From: Flavobacterium psychrolimnae
GTDB taxonomy: Bacteria > Bacteroidota > Bacteroidia > Flavobacteriales > Flavobacteriaceae
Reading direction: 5' to 3'
Length of the DNA: 64,000 nt
NCBI RefSeq assembly: GCF_003312425.1
Contig: NZ_QNUX01000010.1
Span: forward strand, 89,139 to 153,138
Positions 7,818 to 17,801 of this stretch are shown here, piece by piece. The notes under the pieces were generated by a model that was not told the origin of the DNA, ran no database searches, and was given only the letters and a program-made list of their open reading frames with translations. The translations under genes and the position numbers were made by a program. Numbering within the stretch: position 1 is the first letter of the stretch; every line of letters begins with the position of its first letter.

Positions 7818-9266
7818 TTACCCTACACTTCCTTCTAACGAAATTTCTAATAATTTTTGTGCTTCTACGGCGAATTCCATTGGTAACTTATTCAATACAT
7901 CTTTACTGAAACCGTTTACGATTAAAGCAATAGCTTTTTCGGTTGGAATTCCACGTTGGTTGCAATAGAAAACTTGGTCTTCGCCAATTTTACTTGTCGT
8001 AGCTTCATGTTCTATTTTTGCCGATGGATTTTTACTTTCGATGTAAGGGAAGGTATGCGCGCCACAATTGTTCCCCATTAATAAGGAATCACATTGTGAA
8101 AAGTTTCGGGCGTTATCTGCGTTTGGCGAAATTCTTACCAAACCACGGTAACTGTTTTGTGACCTTCCAGCAGAAATTCCTTTAGAAATAATAGTCGATT
8201 TAGTGTTTTTACCTAAATGGACCATTTTGGTTCCCGTATCGGCTTGTTGGAAATTATTGGTTACCGCAATCGAATAAAATTCTCCTGTTGAATTGTCTCC
8301 TTTTAAAATAACAGAAGGATATTTCCAAGTAATGGCAGAACCAGTCTCTACTTGTGTCCAAGAAATTTTTGCATTTTTCTCGCAAATTCCTCTTTTAGTC
8401 ACAAAATTATAAACACCACCTTTTCCTTCTTTGTTTCCAGGATACCAGTTTTGTACGGTTGAATATTTGATTTCGGCATCGTCCAAAGCGATTAGTTCTA
8501 CTACAGCAGCGTGTAGTTGATTTTCATCACGACTAGGAGCCGTACAACCTTCAAGGTAAGAAACATAACTACCTTCGTCAGCAACTAATAATGTTCTTTC
8601 GAATTGTCCTGTTCCTGCCTGATTGATTCTGAAATAAGTTGAAAGTTCCATTGGGCAACGAACGCCTTTTGGAATATAACAGAAAGATCCATCAGAGAAA
8701 ACTGCTGAATTTAGCGCCGCATAAAAGTTGTCTTTTTGCGGTACAACTGTTCCTAAATATTTACGTACTAATTCTGGATGCTCTTTGATGGCTTCAGAAA
8801 TACTCATGAAGATAATTCCTTTTTCGCCTAATGTTTTCTTGAATGTAGTCGCTACTGAAACTGAATCCACAACGATATCCATCGCTACATTATTCATCAT
8901 TTTTTGCTCATCGACAGAGATACCTAACTTTTTGTACATTTCTAAAAGTTCCGGATCTACATCGTCCAATGTTTTATTGGGATCTACCGCTTTGGGAGCT
9001 GAATAATAGGAAATCGCCTGAAAATCAGGTTTAGTGTAATGCACATTTGCCCATTCTGGTTCTGTCATTTGCTCCCAAGCGCGAAAAGCCTCCAGACGCC
9101 AATCGGTCATCCATTGTGGCTCTCCTTTTTTGTGCGAAATAGCGCGAACGATATCTTCATTTAAACCAATAGGAAACGTTTCTGATTCCAATTCGGTGTA
9201 AAATCCGTATTCGTATTCTTTAGTTTCGAGTTCGATTTTTAAGTCGTCTTCTGTATATTTTGACAT
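7818..9266 (-). CDS. sufB: SufB, Fe-S cluster assembly scaffold subunit
   Basis: SufB is the core of the SufBC2D scaffold and carries the nascent cluster. I choose the start at 9266 (MSKYTEDDL), giving 482 residues; an ATG seven codons upstream adds a non-conserved MVLKNKI. The conserved C-terminal part includes NCGAHTFPY and [11 protein letters not shown], and the central [17 protein letters not shown] is typical. It lies between sufA and sufC in one leftward operon with spacers of about 60-70 bases made of repeated words. Confidence 0.96.
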   Translation of the reverse strand: MSKYTEDDLKIELETKEYEYGFYTELESETFPIGLNEDIVRAISHKKGEPQWMTDWRLEAFRAWEQMTEPEWANVHYTKPDFQAISYYSAPKAVDPNKTLDDVDPELLEMYKKLGISVDEQKMMNNVAMDIVVDSVSVATTFKKTLGEKGIIFMSISEAIKEHPELVRKYLGTVVPQKDNFYAALNSAVFSDGSFCYIPKGVRCPMELSTYFRINQAGTGQFERTLLVADEGSYVSYLEGCTAPSRDENQLHAAVVELIALDDAEIKYSTVQNWYPGNKEGKGGVYNFVTKRGICEKNAKISWTQVETGSAITWKYPSVILKGDNSTGEFYSIAVTNNFQQADTGTKMVHLGKNTKSTIISKGISAGRSQNSYRGLVRISPNADNARNFSQCDSLLMGNNCGAHTFPYIESKNPSAKIEHEATTSKIGEDQVFYCNQRGIPTEKAIALIVNGFSKDVLNKLPMEFAVEAQKLLEISLEGSVG

Positions 9267-9337
9267 AATTTTATTTTTTAAAACCACTAAGACTTAATTG
9301 GCTTAATTTCTTAATGGTTTAAATCTTTTGTTATTGG
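9267..9337. repeat. Word repeat / imperfect inverted repeat between sufA and sufB
   Basis: AAACCACTAAG at 9281-9291 faces CTTAATGGTTT at 9310-9320, an inverted pair with one mismatch, so the spacer can fold into a hairpin in the transcript. It shares its word with the sufB-sufC spacer. It may adjust mRNA processing, but there is no T-run, so it is not a clear terminator. Confidence 0.5.
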
Positions 9338-9667
9338 TTATAATGAAAATGATTCCCCACAACCACATGTTCTATTGGCATTAGGATTATTGAAAACAAA
9401 TCCTTTCCCATTAATTCCTCCTGAGAATTCTAATATTGTCCCGGCTAAGTACAGAAAAGATTTTTTTTCAACAGCGATAGTGATATCGTTGTCTACAAAA
9501 ATTTTATCGTCGTCGCTTTTTGTTTTATCAAATTTTAAATCATAAGACAATCCAGAACATCCGCCGCTTTTTACACCCACTCTTACGTAGTCGATTGCAG
9601 CGTCAAAACCATCATCTTGCATTAAATCGATGATTTTTTTTCTTGCTGTGTCAGAAACTTTTATCAT
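9338..9667 (-). CDS. sufA: HesB/IscA-family Fe-S carrier (SufA type)
   Basis: This A-type carrier accepts clusters from SufBCD and delivers them to target proteins. The 109-residue product has the three ligands expected: C37 in SGGCSGLSY and C101/C103 in the C-terminal CGCG. It is the first gene of the operon and is followed by sufB after 71 bases. Whether it is functionally closer to SufA or IscA/ErpA cannot be told from sequence; context favours SufA. Confidence 0.92.
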   Translation of the reverse strand: MIKVSDTARKKIIDLMQDDGFDAAIDYVRVGVKSGGCSGLSYDLKFDKTKSDDDKIFVDNDITIAVEKKSFLYLAGTILEFSGGINGKGFVFNNPNANRTCGCGESFSL

Positions 9668-9697
9668 AGCTTATATTGATTTTGTCTAAATTAAGGA

Positions 9698-9705
9698 CAA
9701 AGATA
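9698..9705 (-). promoter_or_regulatory. Probable -7 element of the sufABCD operon
   Basis: Leftward these bases read TATCTTTG, a full TAnnTTTG match, 31-38 bases before the sufA start. The -33 position shows only a poor TATG. It is the only good candidate upstream of sufA. No IscR-like operator could be recognised. Confidence 0.5.
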
Positions 9706-9835
9706 GTGTATAAAATGCTTTTTCCATAATTGATAACATTTTTATAACCAATGTAAAAATAGAAAAAAGCTATTTGAAACAGTAAAAAGCATTTGAATTC
9801 CCTAACTTTGAGACCTCTCAAAAAACAGAAAAACC

Positions 9836-10696
9836 ATGAAACTATATCCCATAGAAACCGGAAATTTTAAATTGGATGGCGGCGCTATGTTTGGCGTGGT
9901 GCCAAAAACCATTTGGAACAAAACCAATCCAGCCGATGAAAATAACCTGATTGATATTGCGGCACGCTGTTTATTAATTGAAGATGGCAACCGATTGATT
10001 TTGATTGATACGGGAATGGGAAACAAGCAATCCGAGAAATTTTTTGGGTATTACTCGCTTTGGGGAACACATTCCATGGATAAATCGTTGGCTAAATATG
10101 GTTTCCATCGCGATGATGTTACCGATATTTTTATGACGCATTTGCATTTTGACCATTGCGGTGGAAGCGTACAATGGAACGCTGACAAAACAGGATACGA
10201 ACCGGCTTTTAAAAATGCGAAATTCTGGTCTAATGAAAATCACTGGGAATGGGCAACAAAGCCGAATCCAAGAGAAAAAGCATCGTTTTTATCCGAAAAT
10301 ATTTTACCGATGCAGGAAAGCGGACAGCTCAATTTCATACAAAGACCCGAAGGAGATTTTTTAGAAAAATCGGAACTGGGTTTTGGCATCTTCTTTGCTG
10401 ATGGACATACAGAAAAGCAAATGATTCCGCACATTCAATATAAGGACAAGACCATCGTTTTTTGCGCTGATTTATTGGCGACAGCCGGACATATTCCAAT
10501 TCCGTATGTGATGGGATATGATACCAGACCTTTATTGACCATGCCAGAAAAAGAAAAATTCATGAATGCCGCTGCTGATAACAATTATTATTTGTTCTTG
10601 GAACATGACGCACATAATGAAATCATAACCGTACAAAAAACGGAGAAAGGCGTTCGCTTGGCAGAAGTTTTCACCTGCGAACAAATCTTAACATAG
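9836..10696 (+). CDS. MBL-fold metallo-hydrolase
   Basis: The 286-residue protein has the metallo-beta-lactamase signature THLHFDHCGG (about residues 101-110), with further metal ligands in ADGHTE and a late EHDAHNE segment. Such enzymes bind two metals and hydrolyse esters, lactones or thioesters; a quorum-quenching-like lactonase or a general hydrolase are both possible. There is no signal peptide. A -7-like TAACTTTG lies at 9803-9810. It stands alone between sufA (divergent) and the S8 protease gene. Confidence 0.88.
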   Translation: MKLYPIETGNFKLDGGAMFGVVPKTIWNKTNPADENNLIDIAARCLLIEDGNRLILIDTGMGNKQSEKFFGYYSLWGTHSMDKSLAKYGFHRDDVTDIFMTHLHFDHCGGSVQWNADKTGYEPAFKNAKFWSNENHWEWATKPNPREKASFLSENILPMQESGQLNFIQRPEGDFLEKSELGFGIFFADGHTEKQMIPHIQYKDKTIVFCADLLATAGHIPIPYVMGYDTRPLLTMPEKEKFMNAAADNNYYLFLEHDAHNEIITVQKTEKGVRLAEVFTCEQILT

Positions 10697-10770
10697 TGTT
10701 AATCATAACGCCTTTTGTAACAAAAAAAATTATTTTAGACAAATATTTCAAATTAACAAAAACATTTTAG

Positions 10771-12402
10771 ATGAATACCATTAAACCTATTTACATTTCT
10801 GCTTTTGCACTTTTAGCATTAGTAGGATGTGGCGCTTCAAAACAAGTTTCAAATGCTTCTAATTCTGGACTGGTTGCCATCAGCGCTCCTTTGAACATCA
10901 CTAAAAAATCGCCTATTACTGAAAACGATTTAAAGCGTTGGAGTCATTTAGATATTGTATCCGATACTATTCCTGGAATGAGTGTTGATAAGGCTTACGC
11001 CGAATTATTAAAAGGTAAAACTGGCGTTCCAGTTATTGTTGGGATTGTAGATTCTGGTGTGGATATTGAGCACGAGGATTTGAAATCAGTGCTTTGGACC
11101 AATACGAAAGAAATTGCCGGAAACGGAATTGATGATGACAAAAACGGATATATCGATGATATTCACGGATGGAATTTTCTTGGAGACAGTACCAAAGAAA
11201 ATTTGGAATACGAAAGAATCATCAAAGACAAAACTTTAGTTGATGACGCTACATATCAATCGGCGAAAGCATTAAATGATAAAAAAGTGGCTGATGCAGC
11301 TACAGGAAAAATGCGTTCAGAGCAAATGCTAGAAACTATCGCTGCAGGTGATGCTATTTTAGTAAAGCATTTTGGCAAACCGGTTTATACAATTGAAGAG
11401 GTAAATGCAATTGTTTCGCAAGAACCGGCAACACAAAAAAGTAAAGCGGCTATGCAACAAATGCTTTCTTATGGATTGCCAGTAGCGGAACTAAAAGTGG
11501 CTGTTCAAAAACAATTAGACGGTCAAATTGCGCTTATCAATGGTGATCATTTAAAAACAGATTACCGTAAAGTAGTTGGTGATAATCCAAATGATATTAC
11601 CGATACTAAATACGGAAACAATAATGTGATGGGTCCAGACAAGAACGAAATTCTTCATGGAACTCACGTTGCCGGAATTGTTGCTCAAAGCAGAAACAAT
11701 GTCTTAGGTGGAGATGGTGTTGCTAATAACGTTCAAATCCTTACCGTTCGTGCAGTACCAGACGGTGATGAGTACGATAAAGATATTGCACTTGGAATTC
11801 GTTATGCTGTTGATAATGGTGCCAAAGTAATCAACGGAAGTTTTGGAAAAAGTTTCTCTCCACACAAGCAATGGGTTTATGATGCTATAAAATATGCTGA
11901 GAAAAAAGATGTATTAATCGTTCACGCAGCGGGTAACGATGCAAAAGACATTGACTTCGCTGAAAATTTCCCTAACGATTCTGAAGATAAAGTAACTGAG
12001 TTTGCTGATAATTTAATCACAATTGGTGCTTTGAATTTTGAATATGGAAATAAAGTTGTGGCTCGTTTTTCTAACATTGGAAAAATCAATGTAGACGTTT
12101 TTGCTCCTGGAGTAAAAATCTATGCTACTACGCCAAACAATAACTATCAGTACCTACAAGGAACTTCAATGGCTGCGCCAAATGCTGCCGGAGTTGCTGC
12201 ATTGATTCGTTCGTATTACCCAAAATTATCAGCTCAACAAGTGAAACATATTTTGATGGATTCAGGAGTTGCTATTACAACTGATGTTGTTGTAGGCGGA
12301 AAAGCAAATGATACTCGTCCTTTTAGTGCTTTATCGCAATCAGGAAAAATAGTAAATGCTTACAACGCATTACTTATGGCAGAAAAAATGTCTAAAAAAT
12401 AA
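10771..12402 (+). CDS. S8 family (subtilisin-like) serine protease, lipoprotein
   Basis: This 543-residue protease has a lipoprotein signal with C20 in LVGCGAS, so it is probably anchored in the outer or inner membrane facing the periplasm or surface. The catalytic triad is visible: D94 in GIVDSGVD, H296 in HGTHVAG and S466 in GTSMAAPN. About 200 residues lie between D and H, much more than in simple subtilisins, and hold an extra helical insertion. No type IX sorting domain is present. A hairpin terminator follows at 12420. Confidence 0.93.
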   Translation: MNTIKPIYISAFALLALVGCGASKQVSNASNSGLVAISAPLNITKKSPITENDLKRWSHLDIVSDTIPGMSVDKAYAELLKGKTGVPVIVGIVDSGVDIEHEDLKSVLWTNTKEIAGNGIDDDKNGYIDDIHGWNFLGDSTKENLEYERIIKDKTLVDDATYQSAKALNDKKVADAATGKMRSEQMLETIAAGDAILVKHFGKPVYTIEEVNAIVSQEPATQKSKAAMQQMLSYGLPVAELKVAVQKQLDGQIALINGDHLKTDYRKVVGDNPNDITDTKYGNNNVMGPDKNEILHGTHVAGIVAQSRNNVLGGDGVANNVQILTVRAVPDGDEYDKDIALGIRYAVDNGAKVINGSFGKSFSPHKQWVYDAIKYAEKKDVLIVHAAGNDAKDIDFAENFPNDSEDKVTEFADNLITIGALNFEYGNKVVARFSNIGKINVDVFAPGVKIYATTPNNNYQYLQGTSMAAPNAAGVAALIRSYYPKLSAQQVKHILMDSGVAITTDVVVGGKANDTRPFSALSQSGKIVNAYNALLMAEKMSKK

Positions 12403-12419
12403 CAGTTCAAATATTCATC

Positions 12420-12455
12420 AATGGAAGGCCAATTTGTCCTTCCATTTTTATTTTT
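12420..12455 (+). terminator. Terminator of the S8 protease gene
   Basis: AATGGAAGG (12420-12428) pairs with CCTTCCATT (12438-12446) around a 9-base loop and is followed by a T-rich run. It lies just after the protease stop. Because it contains an in-frame ATG it can be mistaken for the start of the next gene; the structure argues that translation really begins at 12463. Confidence 0.8.
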
Positions 12456-12462
12456 AACCTAT

Positions 12463-14337
12463 ATGAAAAAACTACTTTTACTATCTTTTCTTACTTTAAG
12501 TTTTGGAAGTCTATTGGCTCAAAACACTTCGTATTGGCAGCAACATGCCGATTACAAAATGGACGTAACAATGGATGTCAAAAATTATGAATACAAAGGC
12601 AAGCAAGAGTTGGTTTATACCAATAATTCTCCTGATACTTTAAGAAAAGTATATTACCACCTTTATAATAACGCATTTCAACCCGGAAGTGAGATGGATG
12701 CTAGAATCCAAAGTATTAGAGATCCGGACGCAAGAATGGTCACTAAGATAAAAGTGGGCGAGAATGAATGGAAACAAAGTCGAATCAAAACCTTGAAACC
12801 TAACGAAACGGGGTATTTGAATATTACTAATTTTACACAAGATGGTGTTAGCGCTACCGTAGAAGCAGTTGGTACGATTTTGGAAGTTACTTTGGCTAAG
12901 CCAATATTGCCAAATTCTAAAACCACTTTTAAGTTGGATTTTGACGGTCAGGTTCCACTTCAAATTCGTCGTTCCGGAAGAAATAATGCTGAAGGAGTAG
13001 AATTATCAATGGCGCAATGGTACCCAAAAATTGCCGAATTTGATTTTGAAGGATGGCATGCAGATCCATATATCGCCAGAGAATTTCATGGTGTTTGGGG
13101 AAATTTCGATGTGAATATCACCATTGATGCAGCATACGTTTTAGGCGGTACGGGTTATTTGCAAAACAAAAACGAAATAGGTCACGGATATCAGGATCCA
13201 GGCGTTGTGGTAACACTTCCTAAAGGAACTAAAACACTGACTTGGCATTTTAATGCACCAATGGTTCATGATTTTACTTGGGCAGCTGACAAAGAGTACA
13301 TTCACGATGTAGTGAAAGGGCCTAATAATGTCGACTTGCATTTCTTGTACAAAAACAATCCAAAATTCATTGAAAACTGGAAAAACTTACAGCCAAAAAC
13401 TGCTCAGTTAATGGCGTTTTATAATAAAACAGTTGGAGATTATCCGTACAAACAATACTCTGTAATTCAAGGTGGCGATGGCGGAATGGAATATGCCATG
13501 TGTACTTTAATTTTAGGACAAGGAAGTTTTGAAGGTTTATTAGGTGTAACCGCTCACGAAATGGCGCACTCTTGGTTCCAGCATGTATTGGCTTCCAATG
13601 AATCAAAACACGGTTGGATGGACGAAGGTTTCACTTCATTTCTAGAAGATTTAGGAATGAATGAAATTGCAGATAAAAAAGTAGAAAACCCATTTAAGGG
13701 AGCGTATGCCGGATATTTTTCAATGGTAAATTCAGGTAAGGAATTGCCACAAACTACACATGCAGATCGTTTTGACGAAAACAGAGTCTACAGCATCACT
13801 TCGTATAGCAAAGGAGAACTTTTCCTGACACAATTAATGTATTTGATAGGGAAAGAAAATCTGATGAAAACTTTAAAAAAGTATTACAGCGATTTTAAAT
13901 TTAAACATCCTACGCCAAATGATATCAAAAGATCTGCCGAAAGAATTACGGGAGCAAATCTGGATTGGTATTTGACGGATTGGACACAAACCACAAACAC
14001 TATTGATTACGGTATTAGAGAACCAAGAGATATTGGTGAAAAAACGATTGTAACATTAGAAAGAATAGGCAGGATGCCAATGCCAATTGATTTGTTAGTG
14101 GAGTATACAGATGGAACAATGGAGAGTTTTTACATTCCATTGCGCATGATGAGTTTCGAAAAAGAAAATCCGAATCCAACTATAAAAAGAACGGTTTTAG
14201 GCGATTGGGCTTGGGCCTATCCTACAATGGAATTCATGATTGCAAAACCAAAAAGCGCCATTATGAAAATAACCATTGATCCAAGTGGCTTAATGGCTGA
14301 CATCAAGAAAGAAAACAATACTTACGAATTAAAGTAA
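12463..14337 (+). CDS. M1 family zinc metallopeptidase, secreted
   Basis: I take the start at 12463, where MKKLLLLSFLTLSFGSLLAQ is a clear signal peptide; the longer frame begins inside a terminator hairpin. The 624-residue protein has the gluzincin motif H365-E-M-A-H369 with the third ligand E388 in WMDEGF, 18 residues later. The exopeptidase motif appears as GGMEYAM upstream of it. It is expected to act as a periplasmic or secreted aminopeptidase. No C-terminal sorting domain is seen. Confidence 0.93.
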   Translation: MKKLLLLSFLTLSFGSLLAQNTSYWQQHADYKMDVTMDVKNYEYKGKQELVYTNNSPDTLRKVYYHLYNNAFQPGSEMDARIQSIRDPDARMVTKIKVGENEWKQSRIKTLKPNETGYLNITNFTQDGVSATVEAVGTILEVTLAKPILPNSKTTFKLDFDGQVPLQIRRSGRNNAEGVELSMAQWYPKIAEFDFEGWHADPYIAREFHGVWGNFDVNITIDAAYVLGGTGYLQNKNEIGHGYQDPGVVVTLPKGTKTLTWHFNAPMVHDFTWAADKEYIHDVVKGPNNVDLHFLYKNNPKFIENWKNLQPKTAQLMAFYNKTVGDYPYKQYSVIQGGDGGMEYAMCTLILGQGSFEGLLGVTAHEMAHSWFQHVLASNESKHGWMDEGFTSFLEDLGMNEIADKKVENPFKGAYAGYFSMVNSGKELPQTTHADRFDENRVYSITSYSKGELFLTQLMYLIGKENLMKTLKKYYSDFKFKHPTPNDIKRSAERITGANLDWYLTDWTQTTNTIDYGIREPRDIGEKTIVTLERIGRMPMPIDLLVEYTDGTMESFYIPLRMMSFEKENPNPTIKRTVLGDWAWAYPTMEFMIAKPKSAIMKITIDPSGLMADIKKENNTYELK

Positions 14338-14358
14338 TATTTAAAAGCTTGAATGAAC

Positions 14359-14396
14359 ATGCCCCAAAAAGTTAGTCACTATTTGGGGCATTTTTT
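14359..14396. terminator. Terminator between convergent genes
   Basis: ATGCCCCAAA (14359-14368) and TTTGGGGCAT (14382-14391) form a GC-rich stem with a 13-base loop, followed by six T. It follows the M1 peptidase gene and faces the end of the leftward FAD oxidoreductase gene. Confidence 0.85.
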
Positions 14397-14428
14397 ATGC
14401 AGTTTAACGATATATTGGCCTTGGGAAA

Positions 14429-15634
14429 TTACCTTCTAAATTTAAAATATTCTGATAAAGTATGTTTTTTGTTTTTCAACATTTCAGAAACGAGTTCCAT
14501 TCCAATAACTGAAAATGTGATGCCATTTCCGCCAAAGCCCAAAACAAAATAGGCGCTTGGAAAATTGGGGTGTTTGCCAATGTAAGGTAAGCCGTCTTTG
14601 GTCTCGCCAAAAGTACCCGCCCAAACAAAATCCATTCTGAAATCATAATCAGGTAAAATTTTCTTTAGATATTTAGTCAATTTATCGGACTTTTCGTTAA
14701 GTAAGGAATCTCTTTTTGCAGCGTCTACAAAATCTTCATCCTCGCCGCCAATAAGCAATCGATTATCATCCGTGGTTCGCATATATATGTAAGGCTCCGC
14801 TGTATTCCAAAAAAGAGTGTCGTTAAGATGCGATTGATCATCCTCAAACCGTTCTCCCACAATGGCGTAAGTAGAAAGTAATTTTACAAACTTGTCTTTA
14901 ATGATTTCGGTACTTTCAAAACCGTTGCAGTAGATTATTTTTTTGGCAGTGATGGTAGTTCCATGTTCGGTTAGAACGGTGACGCCATTTTGTTTGTAAG
15001 TAACTTTTTTGATATCGGTTTTATCAAAAATCTGTAATCCTTTTTCGTGATTGTACGCTAGAATATCGTGAGCTAATTGGAATGCATCAATACTGCCGCC
15101 TTGTTCTGACAAGATTCCGCCATGCGAATGTTTGATGTGAAATTTTTTATCAATTTCATCGGCTTCGAGCCATTTTACAGGCATTCCAATTTTTTTTCGA
15201 GCTTCGAATTCTTTTTTTAACCAACTAACATCTTTCTTTAATGCGGCAAAATAAAGCGATTCTTTTTTCTTGAAACCACAATCTGATTTTACTTGTTGCA
15301 CTATTTTCTTCAAATCATCAATCGATTTATAGCATGCCCAATAACTGTTAACGGCAGCTTTTTCGCCAATCAAATCTATAAGTTGGTGCAAAGGAACGTC
15401 AATCTCATATTGTAACATGGATGTCGTAGCCGATGTACTTCCGTGACCTATTTCTCTGCGATCAATCAGCATGGTTTTGTAACCATCCGCCATACATTGA
15501 TGAGCTATAAGACTGCCAGTTATTCCACCGCCTACAATTAGAATTTCTGTGTCCAGATTTTCTCTTAATGACGGATACGAGTTGATGATTCCGTTTTTTA
15601 CCAACCAAAAAGGTTCACTTGATTTTAGTTTCAT
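14429..15634 (-). CDS. FAD-dependent oxidoreductase (DAO family)
   Basis: The 401-residue protein has an N-terminal Rossmann site ILIVGGGITGS (GGGITG at 35-40), typical of DAO-type enzymes that oxidise amino or sarcosine-like substrates. The C-terminal GFGGNGITFSVIG is the second FAD-contact region. Some relatives carry a C-terminal Rieske domain, absent here. The substrate is not evident. It stands alone, convergent with the M1 peptidase gene. Confidence 0.88.
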   Translation of the reverse strand: MKLKSSEPFWLVKNGIINSYPSLRENLDTEILIVGGGITGSLIAHQCMADGYKTMLIDRREIGHGSTSATTSMLQYEIDVPLHQLIDLIGEKAAVNSYWACYKSIDDLKKIVQQVKSDCGFKKKESLYFAALKKDVSWLKKEFEARKKIGMPVKWLEADEIDKKFHIKHSHGGILSEQGGSIDAFQLAHDILAYNHEKGLQIFDKTDIKKVTYKQNGVTVLTEHGTTITAKKIIYCNGFESTEIIKDKFVKLLSTYAIVGERFEDDQSHLNDTLFWNTAEPYIYMRTTDDNRLLIGGEDEDFVDAAKRDSLLNEKSDKLTKYLKKILPDYDFRMDFVWAGTFGETKDGLPYIGKHPNFPSAYFVLGFGGNGITFSVIGMELVSEMLKNKKHTLSEYFKFRR

Positions 15635-15956
15635 GGCGCTGCGGTTTTTATCAAATTTAGTAAAAATATTTTTTGCACGATAATTAAGAAAAAAACAAAA
15701 CCTATTATAAAAGTATAGAATGGTTATGTCCTTCTGAATTTTTTAATTAGTTATCAAGTGTTTCTTTGTTGGAAAAACAATAATTGCACTAAATAACTTA
15801 ATATAAATTTAGTTATTGAATAAGAAAGGTATTTTAAATTAAAAATGTATCCTTGCTATTATTTCTGAATTAATAGATTTAGGTACATTTTATTCGTAAA
15901 AAGACAGCTATTAATAACAGAAATTTTTATAACGGACCTTCAAATTGTAACTAATC
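15635..15956. other. AT-rich divergent intergenic region
   Basis: This 322-base gap lies between the divergent FAD oxidoreductase and a small secreted-protein gene. It is very AT-rich. I see no ORF, RNA or strong repeat. It should contain promoters for both genes, but no full TTG-N19-TAnnTTTG match was found. Confidence 0.5.
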
Positions 15957-16427
15957 ATGAAAAAAATAATTTGTTTATTGCTATTTTGTATATCATTTTC
16001 TACGGTGGGACAATCCAAAGAAAGTGATTTCTTCAAATTTTACAAAGGCGGGACTAAATATATGAAACCCGTGAAATATGTTCTTTTTGATACTACTTCA
16101 GGAGACACTAAAAAAGAAGTTGCTAATAAAATCTATTTTTACATGGGAGGAGAAACTTTTATTTTTGATGTCAAGATCAATAAAATGGATACTTGCTTAC
16201 TTGACAAATTAAAATTCACCGTCGATAAATCAGAAGATTTACAACAAAAGGCGTATCAGTTTTACAAGGAAAAAAAGCAAATAGAGGAAAGAAAAATGAA
16301 GTTAAAAAATCCAATACTGTATCCGGTAACTGATTTTAGTGCATACTTTAAAATTTATGTATTAGAAAAAACTCATAAAAATACGCTTTTAAAATATGAA
16401 GTAGATTGGATATATTCTTCCTTTTAA
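15957..16427 (+). CDS. Secreted protein of unknown function
   Basis: The 156-residue product opens with a clear signal peptide (MKKIICLLLFCISFSTVGQ). The mature part is lysine-rich, with no recognisable domain; KFTVDKSEDLQQKAYQFY suggests a helical middle. It stands alone and is followed by a strong bidirectional terminator. No function is proposed. Confidence 0.75.
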   Translation: MKKIICLLLFCISFSTVGQSKESDFFKFYKGGTKYMKPVKYVLFDTTSGDTKKEVANKIYFYMGGETFIFDVKINKMDTCLLDKLKFTVDKSEDLQQKAYQFYKEKKQIEERKMKLKNPILYPVTDFSAYFKIYVLEKTHKNTLLKYEVDWIYSSF

Positions 16428-16492
16428 AAACGAAGGATACTTGTGGATTTTAGCATGCTATTTAAAGATTAAGTATAGCTTGATCCTAATAA

Positions 16493-16534
16493 AACCAAAA
16501 AAAGTCTAATGTAAGAATTAGACTTTTTTTGGTT
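16493..16534. terminator. Bidirectional terminator, 18-bp perfect stem
   Basis: The arms 16493-16510 and 16517-16534 are perfect inverted copies around a 6-base loop, each with a run of seven A or T. It separates the convergent secreted-protein and epimerase genes and can act in both directions. Confidence 0.9.
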
Positions 16535-16549
16535 ATGTTTTTAAGGGAA

Positions 16550-17488
16550 CTATCTCAAATGCTCCAGCATATCTGTAGTCATGCTTTCCAAATCAAATTC
16601 ATGTTTCCATCCCCAGTCCTTTCTAGCTTCAGCATCATCAATACTCGCAGGCCAGCTGTCGGCTATTTTTTGACGGAAGTCCGGCTCATAAGTAATGGTA
16701 AATTCAGGAATATGTTTCTTGATTTCGGCAGCAATCTCCGTTGGCGTAAAGCTCATTGCAGCTAAATTGTACGAAGAATGAATTTTTATTTGGTCAGCCG
16801 GCGCTTGCATTATTTGGATGGTCGCAGCAATAGCATCATCCATGTACATCATTGGCATTTTAGTTTCTGAGGATAAAAAACATTCGTATTTTTTGTCCGA
16901 AAGTGCTTTGTGAAAAATATCCACTGCATAATCTGTAGTTCCACCACCAGGAGGCGATGACCAGCTGATTAAACCCGGATAACGGATGCTTCTTACATCT
17001 ACACCAAAAATATTATGATAGTATTCACACCATCTTTCGCCGGCTTGTTTGCTGATTCCGTACACCGTTGAAGGTTCCATAATCGTGTATTGAGGCGTGT
17101 TTTCTTTGGGAGTTGTTGGTCCAAAAACCGCAATACTCGAAGGCCAGAATATTTTTTTTATTTTTCCGGCTTTCGCCAAATTCAAAACGTGAAACAACGA
17201 ATTCATATTCAAGTCCCAAGCAAATGCAGGGTTTTTCTCGGCTGTTGCCGATAACAATGCAGCCATCAAATATACTTCGTCGATTTGGTGTACTTCGACC
17301 AAATGTTCAATTTGATTAAAATCTAAAGCGTTCACGACTTCAAATGGACCGGAATTCACCACATCAATATTTAGCTTTCGGATATCCGAAGCAATTACAT
17401 TTTCGGTTCCGTATATTTTTCGCAACTTTTGCGTAAGCTCTGTTCCTATTTGGCCGCAAGCGCCAATAATCAATATTTTTGTACTCAT
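16550..17488 (-). CDS. NAD-dependent epimerase/dehydratase (threonine dehydrogenase-like)
   Basis: Start chosen at 17488 (MSTKILIIGACGQIG), giving 312 residues; the upstream extension is not conserved in character. The Rossmann motif GACGQIG and the catalytic YGISK (Tyr-x-x-x-Lys) mark an extended short-chain dehydrogenase. Overall pattern, with PGLISW and AVDIFHKAL, resembles the UDP-galactose-epimerase-like L-threonine 3-dehydrogenases, which oxidise threonine to 2-amino-3-oxobutyrate. No kbl partner gene is adjacent, so the assignment to threonine is probable and not certain. Confidence 0.82.
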   Translation of the reverse strand: MSTKILIIGACGQIGTELTQKLRKIYGTENVIASDIRKLNIDVVNSGPFEVVNALDFNQIEHLVEVHQIDEVYLMAALLSATAEKNPAFAWDLNMNSLFHVLNLAKAGKIKKIFWPSSIAVFGPTTPKENTPQYTIMEPSTVYGISKQAGERWCEYYHNIFGVDVRSIRYPGLISWSSPPGGGTTDYAVDIFHKALSDKKYECFLSSETKMPMMYMDDAIAATIQIMQAPADQIKIHSSYNLAAMSFTPTEIAAEIKKHIPEFTITYEPDFRQKIADSWPASIDDAEARKDWGWKHEFDLESMTTDMLEHLR

Positions 17489-17801
17489 TTTTGTCTGTTT
17501 TGAAAAACAAAGATAACGTTTTCGCAAATAACATAACTTTGATGAAAATGATTATAAAAATCTTAAAATAGTATTTAAAAACATGTTTATTTTCTTAAAT
17601 TTTCATGTTTTTAAGCATAAAAATCAGTCTGGCAATATTAGATTGTTATTCCAATACTGGAATTCATTATTGTAAATTTACTTTGTAACTTTGCACCTAA
17701 ATTAATGGAAATTTTTAAAGGGTCATAATTGCTTCTTTTTTAAAAAATTACAACTGTATTTGAATTACTTTCATCCATTAAAAAATGATAAATTGACGCA
17801 C
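17489..17801. other. Divergent intergenic region with -7-like elements
   Basis: The 313-base gap between the epimerase gene and the mfd-leading lipoprotein gene is AT-rich. Leftward TATCTTTG at 17515-17508 and rightward TAACTTTG at 17686-17693 match the -7 consensus for the two flanking genes; the -33 parts are poor. No ORF or RNA was recognised. Confidence 0.5.

Noticed and set aside
12421..12462. Longer N-terminus of the M1 peptidase
   Set aside because: The ATG at 12421 lies in a terminator hairpin, and the signal peptide begins at 12463.
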